Shown here in pieces: positions 50,484 through 59,682 of a stretch of DNA of 64,000 nt. The notes beneath the pieces were generated by a model. The model saw only the letters and a list, made by a program, of their open reading frames with translations, was not told the origin of the DNA and ran no database searches. The DNA is from GCA-2688775 sp035288865. GTDB taxonomy: Archaea > Nanobdellota > Nanobdellia > Woesearchaeales > GW2011-AR4. The position numbers were made by a program, and so were the translations under genes. Location: the NCBI GenBank assembly GCA_035288865.1, contig DATDZA010000024.1, positions 1 through 64,000 on the forward strand, written 5' to 3'. Each line of letters starts with the position of its first letter. The first letter of the stretch is position 1.

Positions 50484-51939
50484 TAAATCCTGCTCTGGTT
50501 ATATTTTCAGTAAGCAGCCTGTAATCTTTTTTCTTCAAGTCGTCAAGAATTATTGATGTTACTTTCTTGTGCTTTTCATTCACTTCATAATCAACCATTT
50601 TTTTTATTTTATTTATTTTCTCCACAATTTCATTGGGAAAAATATGCAGATTATCTTCATTCAGGTATTGCAATGAATCTCTTAAATCATTGTCAAAATT
50701 TGCATAAATATCTTTGATATAATCCATATCTTTCTCCTCAAGCGCATTCAGCCCGATAATTTCCGGCGGCAATCCATAAGAATAAAGCGCTGCGCAGAAT
50801 GTAATTGCCCTCGGCAATTTCAATTCACCTATATTTCTCGAATAGCCATACAACCCAATATGAAGTTTTCTTTTTCTTCTTGATGGAATGTAAGGCGAGA
50901 TGTTATTTATGTGTTCAACAACAAGCTTGATCTGTTTGCGGTATTCACCCATCAATTTGTCAATTATAGAAACGCATTTTTTTTCATCAACAGGGACTGG
51001 CATTCCGGGTTTTGAATTGTTCAGGAACTCAACAGCACCATTAACTTCCTTTATGTTATAGTCATACTTGAAAGCAGATTGCAAAGTGTAAGTATGCACG
51101 CTTGGGTATCCCTGAACGCAGTTTTTAATATTTGTGGGCTTGAAATTTCCTCTGAACGGGGCGCTGCCGCATCCGAGAATCGGCAAAATGTCAACTGATA
51201 ATTTATCCTGCACTCCCCCAAGTTTATGAAATGCAACTTTAAGCATCAAAACTGTTGCGAGATTGCCATAATTCAAAGCTGGGTCTGATCTTGCAAGCCA
51301 AACTCTCTGGTAATCATCAACTTTTTCTTCATTTAGGAATCCCTCAACTATTCTGTCGCAGTTAAGAATTGTATCTTTGTCCTCAATGAGCGGAATTATC
51401 CTCAATTTTTCCGGCTGGAATTTTCCAATCCACTGCGCAATAGTCATATCATCTCCAAGCTTGTCGTGCTGCTTTCCAACAACATAAGTTTTGTAATACT
51501 TTGCAATCCTTGTCAGCTCCCGATAGTCAGTCGTCATCGGCAGCGCAATTTCAAAAATAGGCGCAATGCCATCATTATAAAATAATTTGGCTGCGTCAAA
51601 ATTTCTCGGGATGCTCTCCAAAGTCTCGAGTAAAATTTTTGCCTCATTTTTTTCAACAGAAGGGTTTGGAACTCTAAGCGTAAGAAAAACATCTTTTCCC
51701 AAAATATGTTTCTTAAAATATGGCTCATACTTTGTCAGCAATTTTTTTACAACAAAATTATCAACTTCCTTTCCCTCACAGTCCCATAACTGCTCCTTTG
51801 AATGAATATGAGAGAACGCATAGAAAACTTCCTTTATCTCATCTTCTCCTCCCAATTCCGCGCTGTCAGAAAAAAATGGCGTATTCACATTGTCCGGATG
51901 CTGCGTGGACATCGTCCTTGAAACGTTGTGTTTGGGCAT
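50464..51939 (-). CDS. ppcA: Archaeal-type phosphoenolpyruvate carboxylase
   Basis: This 491-residue protein is the archaeal PEP carboxylase, which adds bicarbonate to PEP to make oxaloacetate. It begins MPKHNVSRTMSTQHPDN, with SAELGGEDEIKEVFYAFSHI, the VARSDPALNYG-like segment WLARSDPALNYGNLATVLML and the SVDILPILGCGSAPFRGN loop with conserved Arg; HIGLYGYSRNIGELKLPRAI lies near the end. Length matches the short archaeal form (about 500). It anaplerotically supplies C4 acids from glycolytic PEP. It overlaps the end of the orphan gene by 20 bases. Confidence 0.96.
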   Translation of the reverse strand: MPKHNVSRTMSTQHPDNVNTPFFSDSAELGGEDEIKEVFYAFSHIHSKEQLWDCEGKEVDNFVVKKLLTKYEPYFKKHILGKDVFLTLRVPNPSVEKNEAKILLETLESIPRNFDAAKLFYNDGIAPIFEIALPMTTDYRELTRIAKYYKTYVVGKQHDKLGDDMTIAQWIGKFQPEKLRIIPLIEDKDTILNCDRIVEGFLNEEKVDDYQRVWLARSDPALNYGNLATVLMLKVAFHKLGGVQDKLSVDILPILGCGSAPFRGNFKPTNIKNCVQGYPSVHTYTLQSAFKYDYNIKEVNGAVEFLNNSKPGMPVPVDEKKCVSIIDKLMGEYRKQIKLVVEHINNISPYIPSRRKRKLHIGLYGYSRNIGELKLPRAITFCAALYSYGLPPEIIGLNALEEKDMDYIKDIYANFDNDLRDSLQYLNEDNLHIFPNEIVEKINKIKKMVDYEVNEKHKKVTSIILDDLKKKDYRLLTENITRAGFIRGFLG

Positions 51940-52116
51940 AATTTAAAGGAGAAATAAAGGGTTTAAATAGATTGCTTTTTGAAAATTTCAACAGCTGCCT
52001 AGATAAATATACTATACCTTTTTTGCTTTCAATAATGGTTTATTTCAGCTTAATGCAACTTTGCCTTCTTCAAGAACGAAAAATTCATCTGTAATTTTAG
52101 GAAAATATATTTAAAT

Positions 52117-53451
52117 TTATTTTCCATACTTATCATTCAATCTTAAAAGCACAGATTCTTGCAGCCATTTAGGCATTCCGGTGGTTTTTGCAGCACACCA
52201 ATTATTTGCTAAATCACCCCTACTATAATTAGGGCTATTAACCCATAACTCAGCAATAGGCGTCTCATGCACATTCCCATAAACCGATTCTGAATCGGAT
52301 CTGCCCGGGCATAATTGGACCTGTCCATTTAATCTCATAAATAATCCGTTGGATACCTGATTGCACGGCGAAGTTCCCATGTAAGCAGAAATTTCCTCTT
52401 TTTGTATTTGTTCTAAAGTCATGATTCTTTCATCAATTGCTCGGGAATAAACAGCAACCATTGCCTCAATTAGTTTTTCGTGCGCAGGATCAATTCTAGT
52501 ATTACGCCTCAATAAGCCTAAGGATTTGGGCCCAGATTCCATAGTTGGTGCTATTACCAAAGGAATGTTTCTTTTTGCAGCCCACGCATACATCTCAGGA
52601 ATCTCATCTATCTGGTCAAGCCCAACAGGAGCTGCAATTAAAGATAATCTTTGGCCTCCTTTAGTACCATTAAATCCTGCATTAACAAGGTTTACCAAAG
52701 CCTTGTCTCGTTTTGACGTATAATCAGAAATTCCCCTATTAACAAATACCCCATTAACAACCTCATAGTTTGCAGTTTTATTAAAAGAGCCCACCATCTT
52801 GTCTTGCCTGTCAGCAAAAAATGAATTAAATCCAAGAAGTATCCGCACGTTATCATATTCAGCTATGGCTTTAACCAACTGTTCTGCCGTTTCAATTCCC
52901 AAATATCCAAAAGATTTTTTTGCAAGTTCATTATCTCCTAATTCCGCCCCTTTTGTAAAAATACTAATCGGCAGTTTCCTTTGTCTCGTAGCGTCAAGTA
53001 TGTCAAATAAGTCGGGATTTTGAAATAATTCTCCGGGCCCGAGAAATTTTATGCTTTGAAGGCCTATCCTTATAGCATCGTCTATATTTTTCATGGATTC
53101 TTGCCATGCCATAAGATTCTTACTATCCCCATAAACCGATTCCTCAGAAAAGCATCCCGGGCATTTCAGTCCGCAAGGATAGTTCTTTACCAAATCTACC
53201 TGTCCTGTTTTTGCGCGCCTTATAATATCATTTGATAGAAATTCAACGTCCATCGTTCCTATAGGGCGGATTCTTTGCGAAATACCAGCTATTACTGCAT
53301 CAATGGTTTGCCGTTTAACCACTTCATCAGTTAATGCCCAATCCAAAGGGCTTAATCTAAATCCTTCAGGAAATTTGCCAGACACGTAAATAGCCGGAAT
53401 TAATTTTTCGTAATGCTCGACTCGGTCCCGTAAGGTTATTTCAGCCATCAT
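52117..53451 (-). CDS. Radical SAM protein of unknown specificity
   Basis: This 444-residue protein has the radical SAM cluster motif CGLKCPGC at residues 93-100 and the GGE-like segment SIKFLGPGELFQNPDLFDIL. The C-terminal region has further cysteines (CNQVSNGLFMRLNGQVQLC, NWCAAKTTG) that resemble a SPASM/twitch-type auxiliary cluster. Residues 1-90 form an extra N-terminal helical domain. The substrate is unknown. Composition (about 21 Lys, 22 Arg) is like the orphan group. It is divergent from the Lrp-type double regulator, which is therefore a candidate to control it; its TATA-like CTATATAAGC lies at 53489-53499. Confidence 0.85.
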   Translation of the reverse strand: MMAEITLRDRVEHYEKLIPAIYVSGKFPEGFRLSPLDWALTDEVVKRQTIDAVIAGISQRIRPIGTMDVEFLSNDIIRRAKTGQVDLVKNYPCGLKCPGCFSEESVYGDSKNLMAWQESMKNIDDAIRIGLQSIKFLGPGELFQNPDLFDILDATRQRKLPISIFTKGAELGDNELAKKSFGYLGIETAEQLVKAIAEYDNVRILLGFNSFFADRQDKMVGSFNKTANYEVVNGVFVNRGISDYTSKRDKALVNLVNAGFNGTKGGQRLSLIAAPVGLDQIDEIPEMYAWAAKRNIPLVIAPTMESGPKSLGLLRRNTRIDPAHEKLIEAMVAVYSRAIDERIMTLEQIQKEEISAYMGTSPCNQVSNGLFMRLNGQVQLCPGRSDSESVYGNVHETPIAELWVNSPNYSRGDLANNWCAAKTTGMPKWLQESVLLRLNDKYGK

Positions 53452-53488
53452 TTATCACATCATAAAATTGTTACTACTATTAAGTTAG

Positions 53489-53499
53489 CTTATATAGGG
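53489..53499 (-). promoter_or_regulatory. TATA box of the radical SAM gene
   Basis: Minus-strand CTATATAAGC, about 38 nt before the radical SAM start, within the divergent region shared with the Lrp-type gene. Confidence 0.55.
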
Positions 53500-53543
53500 G
53501 ATAGATAATAAACTTTCTCCTATTTTTTAACCATATTATAGAA

Positions 53544-53557
53544 ATATTTATAAATAA
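53544..53557 (+). promoter_or_regulatory. TATA box of the Lrp-type regulator gene
   Basis: ATATTTATAAATAA (about 53544-53557) lies 21 nt before ATG 53579, a leaderless arrangement. Confidence 0.65.
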
Positions 53558-53578
53558 ATACAAGTAACGGTCAATAAT

Positions 53579-54577
53579 ATGGAAAAAATAAGGCTAGACT
53601 TGACTGACAGAAAAATACTGATAGAATTGGATAAGAATTGCAGAATCCATAATTCAGTCTTGGCAAAAAAAGTCCATAAATCAAGAGAATCAGTAAAATA
53701 TAGAATCCAGCAGCTGCAAAAAAACGGGATAATCAGGAATTTTATAACTTCAATCGACCCAAACAAATTAGGCTATTATATGTTTAAAGTATATTTGAAG
53801 CTTGAAAATATTCCTGATGAAAGGGAAAAATTTTTTGAGGAATTAAAGGGTAATAAAGAAATATACTGGATGGGAATTTCAGATGGTGTTTTTGATTGTG
53901 TTTTCGCAATGCTTTCAAAGAGCATAACGGAATATTACGAAAAAATTAATTCATTTCTATCAACATGGGAGCACCTCATAGTAAGCAAAGTCCTTGGAAC
54001 AATGGTAGGCACATGGCAATTCAACAAAAGATTTTTCCTAAATGATAAAGATGGACAATATGTAACATTTGGAGGGGATATAGTAAATAATGAAATTAAT
54101 GACTTAGATTATAAAATATTGAACATACTTGCTAACGAAGCAAGAATTCCGTTAACAGAGTTAGCCAGAAAAACAAAATCAACTATTGAAATTGTAAGGG
54201 GCAGAATAAGGAAACTTGAAGATAAAAAAATAATATTAAATTATAGAATTGCAGTTGATTTTAACAAATTGGGCTTAGAATTCTTTAAGGCAATTATTTA
54301 CTTTAGAAAATTATCAAAACATGATGAAAAATCTTTGTTTGAATGGATGAGGGCCAATCCAAATTCACTCTATTATATCCGAAGCCTTGCTCCATGGGAA
54401 GCGGAACTTGAATTTGCTGTTGAGAGCTACCAAGAATTTAACAAAATAATCAATGACCTAAGAAAAAAATTCTACAGTGTCATAAGAAACTACGAGCACC
54501 TTATAATGATTTATGAAAGCTGGATGCCGGCTTACCATGAAATGTTAAAAACAAATATCGGCCAGATTTCCACATAA
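53579..54577 (+). CDS. Double Lrp/AsnC-family transcription regulator
   Basis: This 332-residue protein contains two Lrp/AsnC-type units in tandem. The first helix-turn-helix is at about residues 9-55 (DRKILIELDKNCRIHNSVLA, ESVKYRIQQLQKNG) and the second at about 178-220 (NDLDYKILNILANEARIPLT, ELARKTKSTIEIVRGRIRKL). Each is followed by an alpha/beta region that would normally bind effector amino acids. Standard Lrp proteins have one unit of about 150 residues, so this is a fused duplication; such pairs occur in archaea. It is divergent from a radical SAM gene and upstream of the thioredoxin gene on the opposite strand. Confidence 0.87.
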   Translation: MEKIRLDLTDRKILIELDKNCRIHNSVLAKKVHKSRESVKYRIQQLQKNGIIRNFITSIDPNKLGYYMFKVYLKLENIPDEREKFFEELKGNKEIYWMGISDGVFDCVFAMLSKSITEYYEKINSFLSTWEHLIVSKVLGTMVGTWQFNKRFFLNDKDGQYVTFGGDIVNNEINDLDYKILNILANEARIPLTELARKTKSTIEIVRGRIRKLEDKKIILNYRIAVDFNKLGLEFFKAIIYFRKLSKHDEKSLFEWMRANPNSLYYIRSLAPWEAELEFAVESYQEFNKIINDLRKKFYSVIRNYEHLIMIYESWMPAYHEMLKTNIGQIST

Positions 54578-54604
54578 AAAGCAGAATAATTTTGCAAAGT
54601 GCTA

Positions 54605-55207
54605 TTATTCCCGAACCAATTTGTCAAGCAATATTTTCCACTCTTCTTCTTCAAATGCGCCTATTGTATGGAAAGCTATAGTTCCATTCCTGCTGATTGC
54701 ATATTTTGTCGTTGTTTTTGTTATCCCGTAATCAACAAGTATTTTTTCCTGCCCCTGCGCGAATATTGTCTTTTGAAGTTCAGGATATTTTTTCTTATAT
54801 TCTTTAAGCTTAAGATAGCCTTCGCTTAAGTCAAGGCTTATTGATATAAAAGTTAGGTTATCTTCATAATCCCCGTAGACTTTTGATAAAGCTGCGTAGT
54901 CTTTTGCGCACCACGGGCACCATGTTGCCATAAAATAAACAATTACTGGTTTTTTCTGCCCAGTGAATTCCTGAAGCCTTATTGGTTTTCCCTCCGTCGT
55001 TAAAGTTGTGAAGTCCGGTGGAGCCTGGCCTACTCTGCTGCCTATAGCCCGCACCTGATTAAGATTTTGAGTTACTGATGAATATTTTGATTCCAGCTTA
55101 TACTGGCCTGAAAATTTATATATCACAATGGCAAAGAATATTACAATAACGAGCATTACAAAAATTAGAAAAAAATTAACTTTCCACTTCCTATTGGTTT
55201 TTTGCAT
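54605..55207 (-). CDS. Membrane-anchored TlpA-like thioredoxin
   Basis: This 200-residue protein has an N-terminal signal anchor (residues 11-31), a linker, and a TlpA/ResA-type thioredoxin domain with WCPWC at residues 96-100 in the motif PVIVYFMATWCPWCAKD. The later TKYAISRNGTIAFHTIGAF is a standard thioredoxin strand-helix. It would act outside the membrane as a thiol-disulfide oxidoreductase and could receive electrons from CcdA. It lies just upstream of copA in the same direction after 109 bases, suggesting a link with copper or protein-thiol handling. Length is typical. Confidence 0.88.
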   Translation of the reverse strand: MQKTNRKWKVNFFLIFVMLVIVIFFAIVIYKFSGQYKLESKYSSVTQNLNQVRAIGSRVGQAPPDFTTLTTEGKPIRLQEFTGQKKPVIVYFMATWCPWCAKDYAALSKVYGDYEDNLTFISISLDLSEGYLKLKEYKKKYPELQKTIFAQGQEKILVDYGITKTTTKYAISRNGTIAFHTIGAFEEEEWKILLDKLVRE

Positions 55208-55316
55208 AATCTGTTACTGAATTTATCTGGCTTATTATCTCTTCTCCTGTTTTATCTCCGAAGATTATAGGAATTTAGACAATTTGATGGCCAGTCAAAA
55301 TTCCTTGTAATAACCA

Positions 55317-57989
55317 TTATGTTTTCCATGTTTTCATTAACAGGCTGTTACTGACAACAGATACAGACGAAAATGCCATAGCAATTCCGGCAATTATCGG
55401 ATTCAGCAAAAATCCGAAGAATGGGAACAATAAGCCGGCAGCTATCGGAATGCCTGCAGCATTATAGAAAAATGCCCAAAACAAGTTCTGTTTTATCTTC
55501 TTTATTGTGTAGGAGCTTAGCTTAATAGCGTTAACAACGTCCCTCAAATCATTTTTAATAAGAATAATCGAGCCTGTTTCGATTGCCACATCTGTCCCTG
55601 CGCCTATTGCAATTCCGATATCCGCAGCAGCAAGGGCAGGAGCGTCGTTAATCCCATCTCCAACCATCGCAACTATTTTTCCTTGTCCCTGCATTTTCTT
55701 GATTTCTTTTTCTTTATCTTGCGGAAGCACTTCTGCAATAACAATGTCAATTCCAACTTGAGAAGCTATTGCTTTGGCAGTCCTTTCGTTATCCCCGGTA
55801 ATCATTATAGTGTCTATATTCATTTTTTTCAAATCATAAATCGCCTGCTTTGAATTTTCTTTTAAAGCGTCTGCAATCGCAATAATCCCAGCAATAGATT
55901 TATTCAAAGCAAGAGTCACAGTTGTCTTTCCCTGTTCTTCAAGATGTTTTATTTTTTCTTCCGAATCTTCACTTATTTTAATGTTGTGCTCGTGCATCAA
56001 TTTGTTGTTTCCAATTAAAATATTGTAATTTTTGTAAGTTGCAGTTATTCCTTTTCCGTGGATTGCTTGAAATTTGCCGGCTTCACCTATAGTTATTTTC
56101 CTGTCTTTTGCAAGATTTATGATTGCTTCTGCCAGAGGATGCTCCGAGCTTTTTTCTGCTATGGCTGCAAATTTTAACACTTCATTTTCAACATATTTCT
56201 TATCAAGAACAACAATATCTGTAACCTCAGGTTTTCCTTTTGTCAGCGTCCCTGTTTTATCAAAGACTACAGTTGTAATCTTATGAGCAGTCTCAAGCGC
56301 TTCTGCATTTTTAATCAAAATTCCGTGCTCTGCCCCCTTGCCTGTGCCAACCATGATTGCCGTAGGCGTAGCCAATCCCAAAGCGCATGGGCATGCAATA
56401 ATCAAAACTGATATAAAAATTGTAAATGAGAAAATGAACGGGCTGAATGGAAGATTTAGAAAAGTTGAAGCGATGAAATACCAGAATAAGAAGGATAAGG
56501 CAGCTATTGCTATCACAACAGGGACAAAGATGCTAGACACTTTGTCAGCAAGCCTTTGTATCGGGGCTTTTGAGCCCTGCGCATCCTCGACTAATTTGAT
56601 TATTTGCGCAAGCATTGTTTCGCTTCCAACTTCAGCTGCCTTAACTTTTAGCATTCCGTTTTTGTTTATTGTAGCACCAATAACTCTATCATTAACTTTT
56701 TTTGAAATAGGCATGCTCTCGCCTGTGAGCATCGATTCATCAACATAAGAAGAGCCAGATACTACAACTCCGTCTGTCGGAATTTTCTGGCCGGGCTTGA
56801 CAATAAAAACATCCCCTATCTGCAGTTCATCTATTAAAATTTCAGCTTCTTTGCCGTTTCTTATTATAATAGCAGTCTTTGCCTGCAGTCCAATGAGCTT
56901 TTTTATGGCTATAGACGCCTTTCCTTTGGTAATAGCTTCAAAATATTTCCCAAGGAGTATGAAAGTTATAATTATTGCCGACGTATCATAGTAGACGCTT
57001 CCAGGAAATATATTTGGAAGAAAAGTTGCAAGTACACTATATATGTACGCGGCACCTGTTCCAACTGCAATTAGCGTATCCATGTTCGCTGTCCTGTTCA
57101 TCAAACCTATATAAGTGCCAGTGTAAAATCTGTAGCCCAAGATAAACTGCACGGGTGTTACCAAAATTAACAGCACAAAATTCTGGTAAGGGATTATTAC
57201 TTTGAACCATTCAGGAAATGATAAAATGAAAATTGGAATGCTCAAAATAAATCCTGCAAAAACTTCCCACTTCAATTTTCTTATTTCTATTTGCCTTGCT
57301 TCTTCCGCCAGATTATTGCTTAGTCCAGTCTGCTCAATTGATTCATAGCCGGCAGTCTTTATTGCCCTCTTTATTTCTTCAACACTCGTCTGCTTAGGGT
57401 CATACTTGATAAAAGCATTCTCGTTTATGTACAAGTCTCTCGAAATAATTCCATTAACAATGTTAAGGGCATTTTTTATGGTGCCTAAGCAATGTGGGTT
57501 GTCCATTCCAATTACTTTAAGTTTTAATTTAGAAGCATTGCCATTATCGACTTTATTTTCAATAACTTTATATCCGGTTTTCTTAATAATTTTTTTTAAT
57601 GAATCCTCATTAATTTCATTTATATCGTAATCGATGCTTGCTTTCTCAGACGCAAAATTAACATTTGCATTAACAATACCTTTCGCCTTTCTAAGGGATT
57701 TTTCTATAGTATTTGCGCATGATGCGCAGTGCATGCCTGAAATAGAAATAGTTGTTTTTTGAATATTATTTTGGCTTATTTTTTTGTAGTTAGTCCTTTC
57801 ACTTAATTTTGAAATTAATTTATTTTTTTTTGATTTTGAAAAAGCTGTTTTAGTTCTGGATTTGTTTTTATTATTAAAATCTTCAAAACAGTTTTTGCTG
57901 CAGAAATAATATGTTTTATTGTTCTTTGTGATTCGAAACTTGGCCTTCTTTTCATCAATTTCCATTCCGCATATCGGGTCTTTTGCCAT
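55317..57989 (-). CDS. copA: Copper-type P1B ATPase with YHS and two HMA-like domains
   Basis: This 890-residue protein is a P1B ATPase. It opens with a YHS domain (DPICGMEIDEK and FCSKNCF, residues 4-34), then HMA1 with GMHCASC (metal Cys 88 and 91), and HMA2 whose site is degraded to GMDNPHC, leaving one Cys. Eight or so membrane helices follow; the transport motif CPCALG is near residue 532 and the phosphorylation motif DKTGTLTKG near 576, with GDGINDAPALAAADIG for the nucleotide site. It would export Cu(I) or similar ions. I start at ATG 57989; a longer reading to 58049 is unlikely because it overlaps the preceding gene. Confidence 0.94.
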   Translation of the reverse strand: MAKDPICGMEIDEKKAKFRITKNNKTYYFCSKNCFEDFNNKNKSRTKTAFSKSKKNKLISKLSERTNYKKISQNNIQKTTISISGMHCASCANTIEKSLRKAKGIVNANVNFASEKASIDYDINEINEDSLKKIIKKTGYKVIENKVDNGNASKLKLKVIGMDNPHCLGTIKNALNIVNGIISRDLYINENAFIKYDPKQTSVEEIKRAIKTAGYESIEQTGLSNNLAEEARQIEIRKLKWEVFAGFILSIPIFILSFPEWFKVIIPYQNFVLLILVTPVQFILGYRFYTGTYIGLMNRTANMDTLIAVGTGAAYIYSVLATFLPNIFPGSVYYDTSAIIITFILLGKYFEAITKGKASIAIKKLIGLQAKTAIIIRNGKEAEILIDELQIGDVFIVKPGQKIPTDGVVVSGSSYVDESMLTGESMPISKKVNDRVIGATINKNGMLKVKAAEVGSETMLAQIIKLVEDAQGSKAPIQRLADKVSSIFVPVVIAIAALSFLFWYFIASTFLNLPFSPFIFSFTIFISVLIIACPCALGLATPTAIMVGTGKGAEHGILIKNAEALETAHKITTVVFDKTGTLTKGKPEVTDIVVLDKKYVENEVLKFAAIAEKSSEHPLAEAIINLAKDRKITIGEAGKFQAIHGKGITATYKNYNILIGNNKLMHEHNIKISEDSEEKIKHLEEQGKTTVTLALNKSIAGIIAIADALKENSKQAIYDLKKMNIDTIMITGDNERTAKAIASQVGIDIVIAEVLPQDKEKEIKKMQGQGKIVAMVGDGINDAPALAAADIGIAIGAGTDVAIETGSIILIKNDLRDVVNAIKLSSYTIKKIKQNLFWAFFYNAAGIPIAAGLLFPFFGFLLNPIIAGIAMAFSSVSVVSNSLLMKTWKT

Positions 57990-58002
57990 TTTCCAAAAAC
58001 TA

Positions 58003-58443
58003 TCAATTCCACTCAAATATTCTTTCCTGAACATTTGGAATTCCAACAATAATTATCTTAAATTTATTTAAAGTTTTATCAACATTAAAAACCAGAGTGC
58101 CGGAATTATGATGGCCTTGGAGCTCTGGAGCGGATATTGGATTAATCCTTTTTCCACCATATTCTAATATTGTAATCTTAGCTAAATCGTACTGGCTCAA
58201 ATCAACCGAATGCGTATTGATGGCAAAATCAACCTTTAATTGCCAATTTTCAACTCTTTTTGGAGTCAAGTCAATCTGAGCACTCCCGGGATCTGTGCTT
58301 CCGGAAGTTATCATCTGAAATCCAGAATTTAGATTTTGTTCTTGTGCAGTAACTTCTGAATTATTTGTCAAGGTAAAAATCGTATAGGCTGCAATCCCAA
58401 AAACGACAGCAAGAATTCCATAGATAATGTAATCATTTCTCAT
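58003..58443 (-). CDS. Exported single-helix protein of the copA cluster
   Basis: This 146-residue protein has an N-terminal membrane helix (YIIYGILAVVFGIAAYTIF, residues 5-23) and an extracytoplasmic domain with alternating strands (LTPKRVENWQLKVDFAINTH, GTLVFNVDKTLNKFKIIIVG). I do not recognise the family. The start ATG 58443 lies one base after the stop of the gene before it, and 13 bases separate its own end from the copA start, so it is part of the copper ATPase operon. A metal-delivery or sensing role is a guess from context; its His and Asp content is not striking. Confidence 0.7.
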   Translation of the reverse strand: MRNDYIIYGILAVVFGIAAYTIFTLTNNSEVTAQEQNLNSGFQMITSGSTDPGSAQIDLTPKRVENWQLKVDFAINTHSVDLSQYDLAKITILEYGGKRINPISAPELQGHHNSGTLVFNVDKTLNKFKIIIVGIPNVQERIFEWN

Positions 58444-58444
58444 G

Positions 58445-58855
58445 TTAGCATTTTTCTCCATTTATCTTATCTTTGACATACCAAAAAACCCCAAGTGCAG
58501 CAATTAATCCCCCGATAACCCAAAAATAAATAGAAAACTTTTGCACTGATTGAAAAGGAGTTCCAGCCAATATGAGTCCAGCATTAAATATTATTAAATT
58601 TCTTGAAATGCATTTTCTCTGCACATAAACTATAATTGTAACAATAAGTAACAAAACAGCAATTGTCCATAATGGAACTGCAACCTTAGTCAAAAAAAGC
58701 AAGGGCATTCCCGTAACTGTGATTCCGATTATTCCCAAAAGCGCAATTAATCCCAGGCACAAGCTGTGGCAAATCTGCCACGAGCCCATTACGCTTGCAG
58801 CTCCTGAAATGCTCCCAGTTGCACCTATAAATTTTTCTTTGATGTTTTTTATCAT
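58445..58855 (-). CDS. Four-helix membrane protein of the copA cluster
   Basis: This 136-residue protein has four membrane segments. The segment MGSWQICHSLCLGLIALLGI with CxxxC in the first helix, then IGITVTGMPLLFLTKVAVPL, resembles small membrane proteins found next to copper ATPases in other archaea. The paired cysteines could bind a soft metal. The start overlaps the stop of the 44-residue gene upstream (ATGA), and the next gene starts one base after its stop; it is thus inside a tightly coupled operon leading to copA. A metal-transport role is inferred from context. Confidence 0.72.
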   Translation of the reverse strand: MIKNIKEKFIGATGSISGAASVMGSWQICHSLCLGLIALLGIIGITVTGMPLLFLTKVAVPLWTIAVLLLIVTIIVYVQRKCISRNLIIFNAGLILAGTPFQSVQKFSIYFWVIGGLIAALGVFWYVKDKINGEKC

Positions 58856-58986
58856 ATTGAATCAACAATTTCCTTTAATTTTTCTTGGGCTTGAACTGCA
58901 AATCCTTTAGGTTTTAAATTTCCAATTTTTTCCAACTGACGGGATTTATGGCGGCAACAAGAATCTTTTCTTGAGTAAAAAATCAA
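58852..58986 (-). CDS. Hidden 44-residue Cys-pair gene ahead of the copA cluster
   Basis: A 44-codon frame reads MIFYSRKDSCCRHKSRQLEK, then IGNLKPKGFAVQAQEKLKEI and VDSI, starting at TTG 58986. It is too short for usual gene calls. It is supported by its stop overlapping the next start as ATGA, by coding-like Lys/Arg-rich composition and by an adjacent CC pair next to His. The frame stays open five codons further upstream without a start. An alternative upstream ATG frame on the same strand (about 59000-59050) does not join it. A small metal-binding chaperone is possible, but the family is unrecognised. Confidence 0.5.
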   Translation of the reverse strand: MIFYSRKDSCCRHKSRQLEKIGNLKPKGFAVQAQEKLKEIVDSI

Positions 58987-59100
58987 ATTACATGGTAGGG
59001 TCTATTCCCAAATCCAGCTCCTCCTACAGTCCCCCTCATGCGCGTGCAATTGCTCCGCCATAATTTAATTTTAATTCCCTTCGTTCGGTACATATTTTAA

Positions 59101-59634
59101 TTATTTCTTAGCGCTTTTCAGTCCTCTCCAGGTTTTTGCAATCCACAGGTATACTAAAATTACAATCCCCAAAAGCAAAAGTATGTACAGCACGCCTACA
59201 AAACTAAAATACCCATAGCTATAATTTCCCATCATTCCAGAACCCATCATATTGCTCATTCCCATAGTCATCATTCCTCCATTTCTAGCTCCCATCATTC
59301 CAGAACCCATCATGCCATAATTTGCAGAGCCGTTATAATCATTGCAATAAATTCTTTTTGCTATTGCAATATGCATCAGCCTCAGGCTTTCAGAACCTTC
59401 GCCGCCCATCATTAGCTCCATTGCAATATGGGAATCTCCCGGATGCATCTGTTCCATATAATAATCCCCAATCAATTCCGTCTGAGCCTCCGACAGTTTC
59501 GAGCAAGGCGTTTTTGCATTAATCAACCCTTTTGCTTCTGTAAATTCATCTTCCGCAGCATAAGCTGCCGCAGAAAAGATAATTAACATCAGCGATATCA
59601 AAATTAACTGCAGTTTTACAATATTTTTTTTCAA
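59101..59634 (-). CDS. Exported Met-rich protein
   Basis: This 177-residue protein has a signal peptide, a soluble domain, and a C-terminal membrane helix (GVLYILLLLGIVILVYLWIA). Residues 105-140 contain about a dozen Met in NYGMMGSGMMGARNGGMMTM and MSNMMGSGMMGNYSYGY, a pattern typical of extracytoplasmic copper-binding proteins. The start is TTG 59634 with AGGTGA five bases upstream; GTG 59643 is an alternative. It is 36 bases after the SDR gene and upstream of the small copA-cluster genes. Copper or silver binding is inferred from Met content and context. Confidence 0.75.
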   Translation of the reverse strand: MKKNIVKLQLILISLMLIIFSAAAYAAEDEFTEAKGLINAKTPCSKLSEAQTELIGDYYMEQMHPGDSHIAMELMMGGEGSESLRLMHIAIAKRIYCNDYNGSANYGMMGSGMMGARNGGMMTMGMSNMMGSGMMGNYSYGYFSFVGVLYILLLLGIVILVYLWIAKTWRGLKSAKK

Positions 59635-59682
59635 TTTGTTCACCTTTTCTTAATTATATTAATAACAATAAATCATCATATA

